From CAYTTR01 sp964440805 (GTDB lineage Bacteria; Acidobacteriota; Aminicenantia; Aminicenantales; Aminicenantaceae): 48,255 nucleotides of DNA. Under the pieces are notes generated by a model. That model made no database searches. It saw only the letters and a program-made list of their open reading frames with translations, and had not been told where the DNA came from. Where the stretch lies: NCBI GenBank assembly GCA_964440805.1, contig CAYTTR010000020.1, positions 1-48,255 of the forward strand, given 5' to 3'. Both the position numbers and the translations under genes were made by a program. Below are positions 40,841 to 48,255 of the stretch, piece after piece. Every line of letters starts with the position of its first letter. The first letter of the stretch is position 1.

Positions 40841-42136
40841 CTAATAACCGGGAGGCAAACCTGTTTCATATGAATTTTTATCATCATTGCTCCATTCAAA
40901 CCAGCCTCCATCAAAAACAGATATTTTAGACCAGCCCATCAGCCAGGCATTAAAAAAGGCTTCGCTTGCTCTCCATCCTGTACCACAATAAAAAGAGTTG
41001 TGTTTATCCGGCACCACACCAACTCCAGCCCATATTTTCTCTATTTCATGATATTCCCTGGTGGTATGATCGAGATTTCTATAATTTTCCATATGATAAG
41101 CATCGCTGCCGCAGTTTCCAAAGACAGCCCCGGGGATTCTTCCTTTTTTGGCTATATAGTTATAACCGCTTACTTCGCCGATAAACTCTCTCCAACTGCG
41201 TACACTCACCAGATTTTTATCAGAAGATCTTAAAATCTCCTTTGCTTGGGTAATATCCGCTATTAAATCGGGTTGAGCCGGAATTTTTACACCAAAATCA
41301 GCCGCCGGATTCTTTTCGGTTTCATCTTTAGTAACAGCAAATCCTTCATCAATCCAGGCACTTAAGCCTCCATTCAGCACCCGGACATCCTTTACTCCAG
41401 CATAAAGCATTATGAAGGCACAGCGAAAGGCACCCAGATGCCCGGCGCTGCTGCCGGGGAAAGGGTCGTTACTGTCGGGAAAAGAGAATCTCCCATAGAG
41501 AATAACGGTTGTATCCCAGGTTATTCCCTTGTTTTCAAGGACACTTTTAATCTCCTCCGGGGTGCGGCAATTCCAGGTCTCAGGAGATTCAAGCAAATTT
41601 GTATCCAACTCTACGGCTCCCGGTATATGCCCTTCTTCATAAGCACCTCTATTTCGATAATGGGCGTGGCAGATGACATATTTATTGTTGTTATACTCAA
41701 GGGCGGTACCCTTTGCAATCAGTTCCTTGAGCCATCCAGCAGATACTAAATGTTTATACCTGGGTAAACGTTCCAAGGGAGGCTTGTTGTCCGGGCTCCA
41801 TTCATTAACATACTCATTGTACACCCTTACCTTCTTATAACCTGCTTTTATGAACTGCCGGGCCGCCTTTTCTGTTTCTTCTTTTTCGTAGCCGTAAAGA
41901 ATTAATTCATCCTTGAGAGCAAGTCCTTTGGAACGTACTATTTCCAGCCAATCAATGTAATTTATCCATTTTAACGGCAAGCTTCGGGCGCTTTTTATGT
42001 GTCCACCACGCGCTTCCCGGCAAAGCTTCCAACCATTATAAGCTTCCACCGGGCGCACATCGATAATTTTCAACTCCGGATCTTCTATTCGATCTAATAG
42101 TTCCTTCGTGGATATTTCAGTTATTTTGGTTATCAT
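40841..42136 (-). CDS. eanB: Triple-rhodanese sulfurtransferase, candidate EanB (ergothioneine synthase)
   Basis: The 431-residue cytosolic protein holds three rhodanese-like domains: about 8-115 (IIDVRPVEAYNGW, loop LYGYEKEE without Cys), about 140-275 (HIPGAVELDTN, loop LYGRFSF without Cys) and about 295-425 (RIPGAVFGNCGSD, loop FYCGTGWRAS). Only the third has the catalytic Cys (Cys384). From memory, EanB of Chlorobium limicola inserts sulfur into hercynine using Cys412 with Tyr353, Asp373 and Tyr411; with an offset of 28 these map to Cys384, Tyr325, Asp345 and Tyr383 here, all conserved. With the EgtD-type gene next door this strongly suggests anaerobic ergothioneine synthesis. It is the first gene of the operon; ATG 42136 has GGATGAAACCCC upstream. 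Confidence 0.85.
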   Translation of the reverse strand: MITKITEISTKELLDRIEDPELKIIDVRPVEAYNGWKLCREARGGHIKSARSLPLKWINYIDWLEIVRSKGLALKDELILYGYEKEETEKAARQFIKAGYKKVRVYNEYVNEWSPDNKPPLERLPRYKHLVSAGWLKELIAKGTALEYNNNKYVICHAHYRNRGAYEEGHIPGAVELDTNLLESPETWNCRTPEEIKSVLENKGITWDTTVILYGRFSFPDSNDPFPGSSAGHLGAFRCAFIMLYAGVKDVRVLNGGLSAWIDEGFAVTKDETEKNPAADFGVKIPAQPDLIADITQAKEILRSSDKNLVSVRSWREFIGEVSGYNYIAKKGRIPGAVFGNCGSDAYHMENYRNLDHTTREYHEIEKIWAGVGVVPDKHNSFYCGTGWRASEAFFNAWLMGWSKISVFDGGWFEWSNDDKNSYETGLPPGY

Positions 42137-42301
42137 GGGGTTTCATCCTGCTTTATCTACGGTTTCGGCCAAATCTCACCATATTTATCTGTATGTCCCT
42201 TCATTTTTCCAGAAATTCTTTTATCTCCATAAATTAATTAATTTTATCACACCAAAAAATTAATGCAAATTGATAGATTAAATAGGAATAGCGCCTGAAA
42301 A

Positions 42302-42655
42302 TCATCCAAATAAACACTTTCCCAGCTTTATGAATTCATAATATCTGTTTGTTCCGCTGCTTCTTCCCCGCCCGCGGCTCCCGGAAGACGGCCAAACATT
42401 ATGAACAGCAATACATCCGCCAGGTTCAAGCTTGAGAATAACAGCTTTGGCGTAATTTACATACCAACCTTTGTCTGCCTCGATAAAAACAAAATCAAAA
42501 GGACCTTCAAGCTGCGGGACCAGTTCATGAGCACCCGCCAACCGCGCATCTATGTAAGCCGAAAGACCTGCTTGCTTGAAGTTTTCTAATGCCTCTTTAT
42601 AGCGCCTCTCATCTATTTCAATTGAATAGACGCAGCTCAAGGAATAATCTTCCAA
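42302..42655 (-). pseudogene. 5'-truncated class I O-methyltransferase fragment
   Basis: The 117-residue frame starts at TTG without a clear ribosome-binding site. It corresponds to the middle and end of a caffeoyl-CoA-type O-methyltransferase: VYSIEIDERRYKEALENFKQ, FDFVFIEADKGWYVNYAK and LEPGGCIAVHNVWPSSG. In intact relatives the GTxxGYS SAM-binding loop comes about 20 residues earlier and another 60 residues precede it. That part is absent, as nothing matching it lies between 42655 and the next gene. It is probably a decayed gene, not an active short enzyme. Confidence 0.75.
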
Positions 42656-42780
42656 AGAAGATAATTTTTGTTTTTCTCCTCATCTTTGACTTTTTCAAAC
42701 TACAGCTGAAAAGAAATTCTTTAAATATATCCCTTTTTAAGTTATGCTTATACAATACCTAATATATCAAGGAGGGATTT

Positions 42781-45144
42781 ATGAAATTTGCTTCATTCCG
42801 TATTTTTTGGGTGATAGGTATTATAATTATTCTATTCCTTATCCTGCCTGTTCAGGCCCAGAAATCGAAAAATATAATTCAAAATACAGACCCGGAAATG
42901 CGTCTTAAGTGGTTTAATCAGTACAAAGAGATGCAAAAATCATCCCCGTTCAAGGATTTAAAATGGTGGCACATAGGGCCCACCAACGTCAGCGGTCGAT
43001 GCACGGATATAGCTGTTCAAACTCCTAAGGGTCAATACTATACTATCTATGTTGCTACTGCTTCAGGCGGAGTATGGAAAACTCAAAACGAAGGTACTAC
43101 CTGGGAACCAATATTTGACAGCCGTGCTTCAGCCTCTATCGGTGATATAGCCATAGCTCCTTCCGATAGTAATATCATCTGGGTAGGCACAGGAGAGGCC
43201 AACATCTTCCGAAGTTCCCAGGCCGGGGCAGGCATTTACAAGTCCACAGACACGGGGAAAACCTGGAAGCATATGGGATTGGCCGATACCCTAACCATAG
43301 CTCGAATTGTGGTCCATCCCAAAAACCCTGATATAGTGTATGTTGCAGCATCCGGTCATGAGTGGACCCATAATCAAGAGCGAGGTGTATATAAGACTAC
43401 AGACGGAGGAAAAACCTGGGAAAAAGCGCTCTACATAAGCCCCCAGACCGGGGCTATAGACTTAGTAATGGCCCCTGAAGAATCTGAGACATTGTATGCC
43501 GCCATGTGGCAGCGCATTCGTCTTAAATGGAATGATCCTCGAAATTTCCCAGGCTATAATGAAAGCGGTATTTACAAGACTACAGATGGTGGAAAAACCT
43601 GGAATCCCATTAACACAGGATTACCTGAAGCCGAAAACAGAGGACGAATCGGACTGGATGTTTGCCTCAGCCAGCCTAATGTTCTTTACGCTTTGGTGGA
43701 TAATTATGAGATAGCCCGGGAACTGACACCAGAAGAGCGAGCTGCCCCTTACACCAGAAATTTAAAAGGTATTATCAAGGGAGCTACAGTCTATCGTTCT
43801 GACGATAAAGGAGAGAACTGGACCAAAATGAGCGGCCAGACTGAAGAGATGCAAAAGTATATGATGCGCCACTCCGGTACTTACGGCTGGGTTTTTGGTC
43901 AGATCAGGGTGGACCCCAGCGACCCTGACCGGGTTTATATCCTTGGTGTACCATTGAGTGTCTCTACAGACGGAGGAAAAACTTTTTCCCGTATCGCTCA
44001 AAATGTTCACGTTGACCATCACGGATTGTGGATTGATCCGGATAATTCCTCTTACATTGTAAACGTCAACGACGGTGGTATAGCAATTTCCTACGATAAA
44101 GGTAAGAACTGGAAAACTTTTACCCATAACCTTCCGGTCTGTCAGTTCTTCAACGTCTCCTATGATATGAGCGAGCCTTTCTACGTTTACGGCTCCATGC
44201 AAGATCACGGCAGCTTTCACGCTCAAGTGCTTCGTAGAAAAGACCGAAGAGGAAACATCCAGGAAGGATTTCAAGCTGTGGAATGGGAAAGAGCCCCTGG
44301 AGGTGAAGGTTCCACTCATGCTATCGACCCCACCAATCCCAACATCGTCTATTCGGCAGGCTTTTACGGCCACATCACCCGCACCAACTTAAAAACAGGT
44401 AAGCCCAAAGGAATCTTCCCCCCTCAAAAACCAAATCTTGACCTATTGCGGGGGCAATGGTTGGCCCCCATCGTTCTCTCCACTAGCCATCCAAAAACTG
44501 TTTATTTGGGACTTCAATACCTGTATCGTTCTCATTTCCAGGGAGATGTATGGGAACGGATTAGTCCGGATATGAGTTATGGACTGAAAGAAAATCTGGG
44601 GGATATACCCTATCAAACTATATTCACTATATCCGAGTCTCCTTTCGATCCTGATATTATTTATGTGGGAACTGATGACGGCAAAGTTCAGGTCACAATG
44701 GACGGCGGCAAGACCTGGAAAGAAATTATGGACGGCCTTCCTTACCGCAAATGGGTAAGCCGCCTGGCTGCTTCCCAACACCAAAAAAGTACAGTCTACA
44801 TGACCCAGAACGGGAAGCGAGATGACGATTTTTCACCCTATGTCTGGAAATCAACCGACTACGGCCGAACCTGGATTGATATAACCGGCAACATGCCTAT
44901 TGGACCGATAAATGCTATTATTGAGGATCCGGTCAAAGAGGATATTTTGTATGTGGCTTCTGATGTAGGAGTGTATGTGACCACTAACGGCGGTAAAACC
45001 TGGGATATATTAGGCGGCAAACTGCCTACAGCTTTTGTTCAGGATATAATCATCCATCCCAGGGACAATGTTCTGGTCATTGCTACTCATGGACGGGGCA
45101 TGTTTGCTATGGATGCTGAACCCATTAATAAAAAATCGGAATAG
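42781..45144 (+). CDS. Secreted Asp-box (BNR/VPS10-like) beta-propeller protein
   Basis: The 787-residue protein has a signal peptide (about 8-26, ending VQAQ). The rest is built of propeller blades with at least ten Asp-box motifs of the form S/TxDGGKTW: STDTGKTWKH, TTDGGKTWEK, TTDGGKTWNP, SDDKGENWTK, STDGGKTFSR, SYDKGKNWKT, TMDGGKTWKE, STDYGRTWID and TTNGGKTWDI among them. This is the sortilin/VPS10-like family annotated as photosystem-stability or WD40/YVTN repeat protein, common in Acidobacteria and Aminicenantes. Function is unknown; extracellular glycan or protein binding is often assumed. A strong CAAGGAGGGATTT ribosome-binding site precedes ATG. The C-terminus is charged with no anchor. 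Confidence 0.9.
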   Translation: MKFASFRIFWVIGIIIILFLILPVQAQKSKNIIQNTDPEMRLKWFNQYKEMQKSSPFKDLKWWHIGPTNVSGRCTDIAVQTPKGQYYTIYVATASGGVWKTQNEGTTWEPIFDSRASASIGDIAIAPSDSNIIWVGTGEANIFRSSQAGAGIYKSTDTGKTWKHMGLADTLTIARIVVHPKNPDIVYVAASGHEWTHNQERGVYKTTDGGKTWEKALYISPQTGAIDLVMAPEESETLYAAMWQRIRLKWNDPRNFPGYNESGIYKTTDGGKTWNPINTGLPEAENRGRIGLDVCLSQPNVLYALVDNYEIARELTPEERAAPYTRNLKGIIKGATVYRSDDKGENWTKMSGQTEEMQKYMMRHSGTYGWVFGQIRVDPSDPDRVYILGVPLSVSTDGGKTFSRIAQNVHVDHHGLWIDPDNSSYIVNVNDGGIAISYDKGKNWKTFTHNLPVCQFFNVSYDMSEPFYVYGSMQDHGSFHAQVLRRKDRRGNIQEGFQAVEWERAPGGEGSTHAIDPTNPNIVYSAGFYGHITRTNLKTGKPKGIFPPQKPNLDLLRGQWLAPIVLSTSHPKTVYLGLQYLYRSHFQGDVWERISPDMSYGLKENLGDIPYQTIFTISESPFDPDIIYVGTDDGKVQVTMDGGKTWKEIMDGLPYRKWVSRLAASQHQKSTVYMTQNGKRDDDFSPYVWKSTDYGRTWIDITGNMPIGPINAIIEDPVKEDILYVASDVGVYVTTNGGKTWDILGGKLPTAFVQDIIIHPRDNVLVIATHGRGMFAMDAEPINKKSE

Positions 45145-45158
45145 CCCAGAAGACACTG

Positions 45159-45221
45159 AGACTAAACAGACGAAACAGACTAAACAGACGAAACAGACTA
45201 AACAGACGAAACAGACTAAAT
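45159..45221. repeat. 9-bp minisatellite
   Basis: Seven tandem 9-bp units alternate AGACTAAAC and AGACGAAAC (the last is AGACTAAAT), so the higher-order period is 18 bp. They begin 15 bases after the stop codon of the propeller gene, outside any real gene. Slippage could vary the copy number between strains. Confidence 0.95.
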
Positions 45222-45236
45222 AGTTTGGCAGAATAA

Positions 45237-45654
45237 TTAATAAAATAAATCAGGGAAATATATATGGATATCGCCGCCTCTGGCTTCACTGAGTCTCCGG
45301 AGAAATGGTTTTTCCAGAAAGCTTTTTGAATCAAGCCGGCAAAGACGCTCAAACATTTTCACCGTCACGGTGAAACTAAGAATATAAGGTGGCAGATAGT
45401 GGCGCATTGCCATATGTGGATACTCCAAATAACCAGCGGCCGACCCCACCGCAACCGAAACGGTCTGCGGTCAAATGAAGGGAATCGCCATTTAGCCATT
45501 TCTTAAAGAAGGAGAAAACGCACTCCCCTCCATCTGGTCTAACCAGAGGTTTAAAAGCCTCGGGCGAGGAGGAATCATAGACTCCAATTAAAGGCAGCTT
45601 GAGCTGAAGCTTTTTAATTAAATAACCGGAAGAGAATTTGCTTTTTTGGCTCAT
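45237..45654 (-). pseudogene. Frameshifted DUF169-family protein
   Basis: Two overlapping minus-strand frames look like parts of one gene. The first (from ATG 45654) reads KLQLKLPLIGVYDSSSPEAF and then DRFGCGGVGRWLFG, the start and conserved Cys-Gly region of DUF169 proteins. The second, in another frame from about 45430, continues AGYLEYPHMAMRHYLPPYIL to the stop at 45237 but lacks the family's usual long central part. Intact members have about 220-250 residues. A frameshift and a deletion are therefore likely. The family often lies next to electron-transfer or metallochaperone genes, but no such context is seen here. Confidence 0.6.
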
Positions 45655-45798
45655 TGTTCAATCAGTATGACATAAATGTCTTTTTTGAATCAAACTTAAC
45701 TTCCTCTGGAGTTTCTTTAAATCGGACAAAAAAATTAGATAAATAGGTAAGGCGTTCCCATTTTTCCCAATTTTTTTAAATCATTCGTCCCCAATTTC

Positions 45799-48129
45799 TC
45801 AGGGGGAGGAGTCGATTTTGAACTTATACTCCTTCGGAGGCTCTGCACCCAAGAGATGTTTGACAAAATAATCCCATCGGTGTCTCATCATATAGGCTTC
45901 CCGGCCGAATCCGTGTCCCCGGTTGGGAAACAGAATGAGATCGAAATCTTTGTTAGCCGCAATGAGTTCGTTTACCACAAGCAACGTGTTGTACATAGTC
46001 ACGTTGGAATCCATAGTTCCATGGGCTAAGAGAAGCTTTCCTTTCAGATTTTTTGCCAGGAGCTGGTTGGCCTGGTTGTCGTAGTTGGTGGTTCCGTCAG
46101 GATAGGTCTCAAGCAAACCTTGCCATTTTTCACCCCAATCATCTTCATAGTTCCGGTTATCATGGTTTCCGGCACCGCTTACCGCCACCTTGAAAAAATC
46201 AGGGTAACGGAGAATAGCCCCGGTTGAGGCAAAGCCGCCCCCCGAATGCCCGTAAATCCCCGCCCGGTCGATATCAATCCAGGGAAATTTTTCTGCCAGT
46301 TGTTTCATTCCGGTTACCTGGTCGGGCAATCCGTTGTCACCCATATTTCCATAGTAGGCGGCATGAAATGATTTCGACCTCATGGGAGTTCCCATGGCAT
46401 CAATTGAAACCACAATAAATCCCAATTCGGCCAAAGCCTGCCTATCCCCCCGTGAAGCTTGAAAACTGCGGCTGCCCACGCTTCCGGTTTGAGGACCTGG
46501 ATAAATGTAGTTGATAATGGGATACTTTTTGTTGGGATCGAAATTGGTAGGTTTGAACATTAGTCCATAAAGGTCTGTCACTCCATCCCGGGCTTTAACT
46601 GTAAAGGGAACCGGCGGCTTCCATCCTTCCTTGATGAGAGAAGATATATCGGCTTTTTCCAGGCTATAAAGTTTCCGTCCACTCAAATCACAAACTTCAC
46701 TGACCGGCGGCTCCTCAGGTGTTGAATAGCTGTGGACAAAGTATTGGCCGGGAGGCGAGAAAGTAATGGTATGATTTGAATTTTCCGGAGTTAAAAGCTC
46801 TATCTCAGAGCCATTCAGACTTACGCGATAAAGATATTGAAAATAGGGATCTCCTTTTCCCCGGCCGCAACCGGTGAAATAGATAACCCGCTCTTCTCTA
46901 TCTATCCGTAAAACCTGAAGCACATTCCAGCTTCCTTTGGTCAATCGTCTTTTAAGCTCTCCGGTATCCAAATCATAAAGATAAAGATGTCCCCGGTCGT
47001 CGCGCTGGGAGAACCAGAGAACTTCATTTGATTCGGGCAATATATGCCAGTTTACTTTATTGAAACCGGATTCAAAAAAAGTTTCCACTTTTTCTTCCAG
47101 AATATCCCTGACTTCTCCTGTTTCCGGATCAGCTATCCGCAGGACTACATGCTTGTGGTCACGGGAGACCGAGGCAAAAGCAAATTGGGAAGAATCCGGA
47201 CTCCATTCAGCATCAGCCAATTCTCCATTCCGCAAGGCAATATGATCGGTAATGGTGGAGCGATGCTGATCCGGCGGCATTTGAAGCTGCACCACACGGG
47301 AGCCGTCGAGATGAATAACCACCCGGTGAATCTGAAAAATAAAATCATCACCGGGAAGTGGATACTTCCAGACTTCAAGCTTCGGGTGACCAACATTGGT
47401 AGTTACCAGATACATCTCTCCAACTTCTCTTCCGTCGTGCTGGAAAGTGGCTATTTTTTTTGAATCAGGAGACCATAAGAGCACCGGCCGCTCGCTTTTA
47501 ATCCATCCGGCATTGTTAGTGGCATAACCGAAATCTTTGATGCCGTCTTTGGTAAGCTGGGTTTCTTCACCGGTTGTAAGATCCTTTACCCAGAGATTGT
47601 AATCCCGGATAAAGGCACCCAGTTTGCCGTCCGGAGAAACAAACACATTGCGGTCTATTTCTTTCTTTTTCTCAATCTCAGTACAGAGATTCTTCTGTAA
47701 ATCGTATTTGTAATGGATAGAATCAACAGTAAACATAAGAAAAGTGCGATCTGAGGAGAACTCAATATTTCTAAAAGGAAGTTTAAACGGCTCATACGAC
47801 TCCCCTGAGGCTTTGGATAAAGCTTCAGCCAGTTTTTGATGGTCAAAAGCTCTTTTTCTCTGTTTTTTTTCAATATCCACCAGGATAAACTCATATCCCT
47901 CAAGGATATTGTTCCGGTACCAAAAACAATTTTCATCGATCCAGTTGGGCTGGACACTGCCGCCGAAAACAAGCGGCTCTGTATATTGACTCAGAAATTT
48001 TTCAGCCCGGGCATAGTCTTCGGCTGTTAGAATCTTTCTTTCAGTTTGAGCAACTGAGGTAAAATTTGCCCCTAAAAATACCAGCAGCCAGGAAGCTGCC
48101 ACAGAAAAAAATTTTTTTGATGCTTGCAA
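45799..48129 (-). CDS. Secreted S9-family (dipeptidyl peptidase IV-like) peptidase
   Basis: The preferred start is TTG 48129, because AAGGAGG lies 6 bases upstream of it; an ATG at 48150 would put this site inside the gene. This gives 776 residues with a signal peptide (SVAASWLLVFLGANFTSVAQ). Residues about 40-500 form an eight-bladed DPP-IV type propeller (VLLWSPDSKKIATFQ, LADAEWSPDSSQFAFASVS). The C-terminal alpha/beta hydrolase domain has the nucleophile Ser629 in YGHSGGGFAS, Asp in LAHGTMDSNV and His in FPNRGHGFG. It should remove dipeptides from peptides in the periplasm or outside the cell. Such peptidases are numerous in protein-degrading Aminicenantes-like bacteria. The gene stands alone. 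Confidence 0.93.
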   Translation of the reverse strand: MQASKKFFSVAASWLLVFLGANFTSVAQTERKILTAEDYARAEKFLSQYTEPLVFGGSVQPNWIDENCFWYRNNILEGYEFILVDIEKKQRKRAFDHQKLAEALSKASGESYEPFKLPFRNIEFSSDRTFLMFTVDSIHYKYDLQKNLCTEIEKKKEIDRNVFVSPDGKLGAFIRDYNLWVKDLTTGEETQLTKDGIKDFGYATNNAGWIKSERPVLLWSPDSKKIATFQHDGREVGEMYLVTTNVGHPKLEVWKYPLPGDDFIFQIHRVVIHLDGSRVVQLQMPPDQHRSTITDHIALRNGELADAEWSPDSSQFAFASVSRDHKHVVLRIADPETGEVRDILEEKVETFFESGFNKVNWHILPESNEVLWFSQRDDRGHLYLYDLDTGELKRRLTKGSWNVLQVLRIDREERVIYFTGCGRGKGDPYFQYLYRVSLNGSEIELLTPENSNHTITFSPPGQYFVHSYSTPEEPPVSEVCDLSGRKLYSLEKADISSLIKEGWKPPVPFTVKARDGVTDLYGLMFKPTNFDPNKKYPIINYIYPGPQTGSVGSRSFQASRGDRQALAELGFIVVSIDAMGTPMRSKSFHAAYYGNMGDNGLPDQVTGMKQLAEKFPWIDIDRAGIYGHSGGGFASTGAILRYPDFFKVAVSGAGNHDNRNYEDDWGEKWQGLLETYPDGTTNYDNQANQLLAKNLKGKLLLAHGTMDSNVTMYNTLLVVNELIAANKDFDLILFPNRGHGFGREAYMMRHRWDYFVKHLLGAEPPKEYKFKIDSSP

Positions 48130-48255
48130 ATTTGTCCTCCTTAAAAGCATTTACAAGCTTTGAACATACAATATTTTCTGCTTAAAAACAATTAAAGAGG
48201 GTAAGCATCTCTAATTCCGTGATAGAGATTGTATACTTAAAGAAGAGGAAGGGTA

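Noticed and set aside
45159..45221. CRISPR array
   Set aside because: The units are only 9 bp with no unique spacers, so it is a minisatellite.
45125..45352. Minus-strand frame with repeated LFSLFRLFS motifs
   Set aside because: The repeats are the translation of the 9-bp minisatellite, not a protein.

Overview
The window is a scaffold from an uncultured, diderm, probably anaerobic bacterium. Outer-membrane barrel proteins, an OmpA-family protein, a multiheme cytochrome c, corrinoid-dependent methyl transfer, a ferredoxin-thioredoxin-reductase-like protein, a secreted Asp-box repeat protein and an S9 peptidase together resemble Candidatus Aminicenantes or a related lineage. That placement is an inference from gene style, not from a marker gene. 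Two 100-N runs (20566-20665 and 25612-25711) show that three contigs were scaffolded. No rRNA, tRNA or CRISPR array was recognised.

1-6.1 kb: a 106-bp repeat, a decayed alcohol dehydrogenase, a five-heme cytochrome c with an outer-membrane-like partner, a decayed panD, a thioredoxin-like/rubredoxin-FTR redox pair, a DUF2769 protein, a catalase and a fragment of a family-4 uracil-DNA glycosylase. 6.1-10.1 kb: a translationally coupled pair, a HAD/trehalose-phosphatase fusion and a GH65 phosphorylase. 10.2-18.4 kb: an AT-richer plus-strand block of four genes that looks like a compact synthase-type exopolysaccharide locus (UDP-GlcNAc 2-epimerase, a 1,664-residue double-GH/deacetylase membrane protein, a GT2 synthase and an outer-membrane barrel). 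18.4-20.9 kb: an unstable zone with long inverted repeats, an IS91-type transposase remnant, the second copy of the 106-bp repeat, a secreted protein plus OmpA pair, and a junction of two broken genes.

20.9-35.3 kb: fourteen genes on the minus strand form a quaternary-amine (betaine-type) methyl catabolism island. In transcription order they are a MarR regulator, a MetH-activation-domain protein, three MttB-superfamily methyltransferases, a methylcorrinoid:THF methyltransferase, two corrinoid proteins, MetV and MetF; then, across an assembly gap, an asparagine-synthetase-like protein lacking the glutaminase Cys, a HIT protein and an OpuC-type betaine importer. The importer's binding domain is fused to the permease with its two halves in swapped order. 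A MarR-type palindrome and a good promoter lie upstream.

36-42 kb: a NatAB-like ABC-2 exporter, then a tightly packed operon of a triple-rhodanese protein, an EgtD-type histidine methyltransferase, SufS and SufE. This has the composition expected for anaerobic ergothioneine biosynthesis (EanB/EanA plus a sulfur supply). 42-48 kb: an O-methyltransferase fragment, the Asp-box repeat protein, a 9-bp minisatellite, a broken DUF169 gene and a secreted S9 dipeptidyl peptidase.

The two most noteworthy systems are the betaine demethylation/import island and the ergothioneine-type operon. Both concern trimethylammonium betaines. The four-gene polysaccharide locus comes next.
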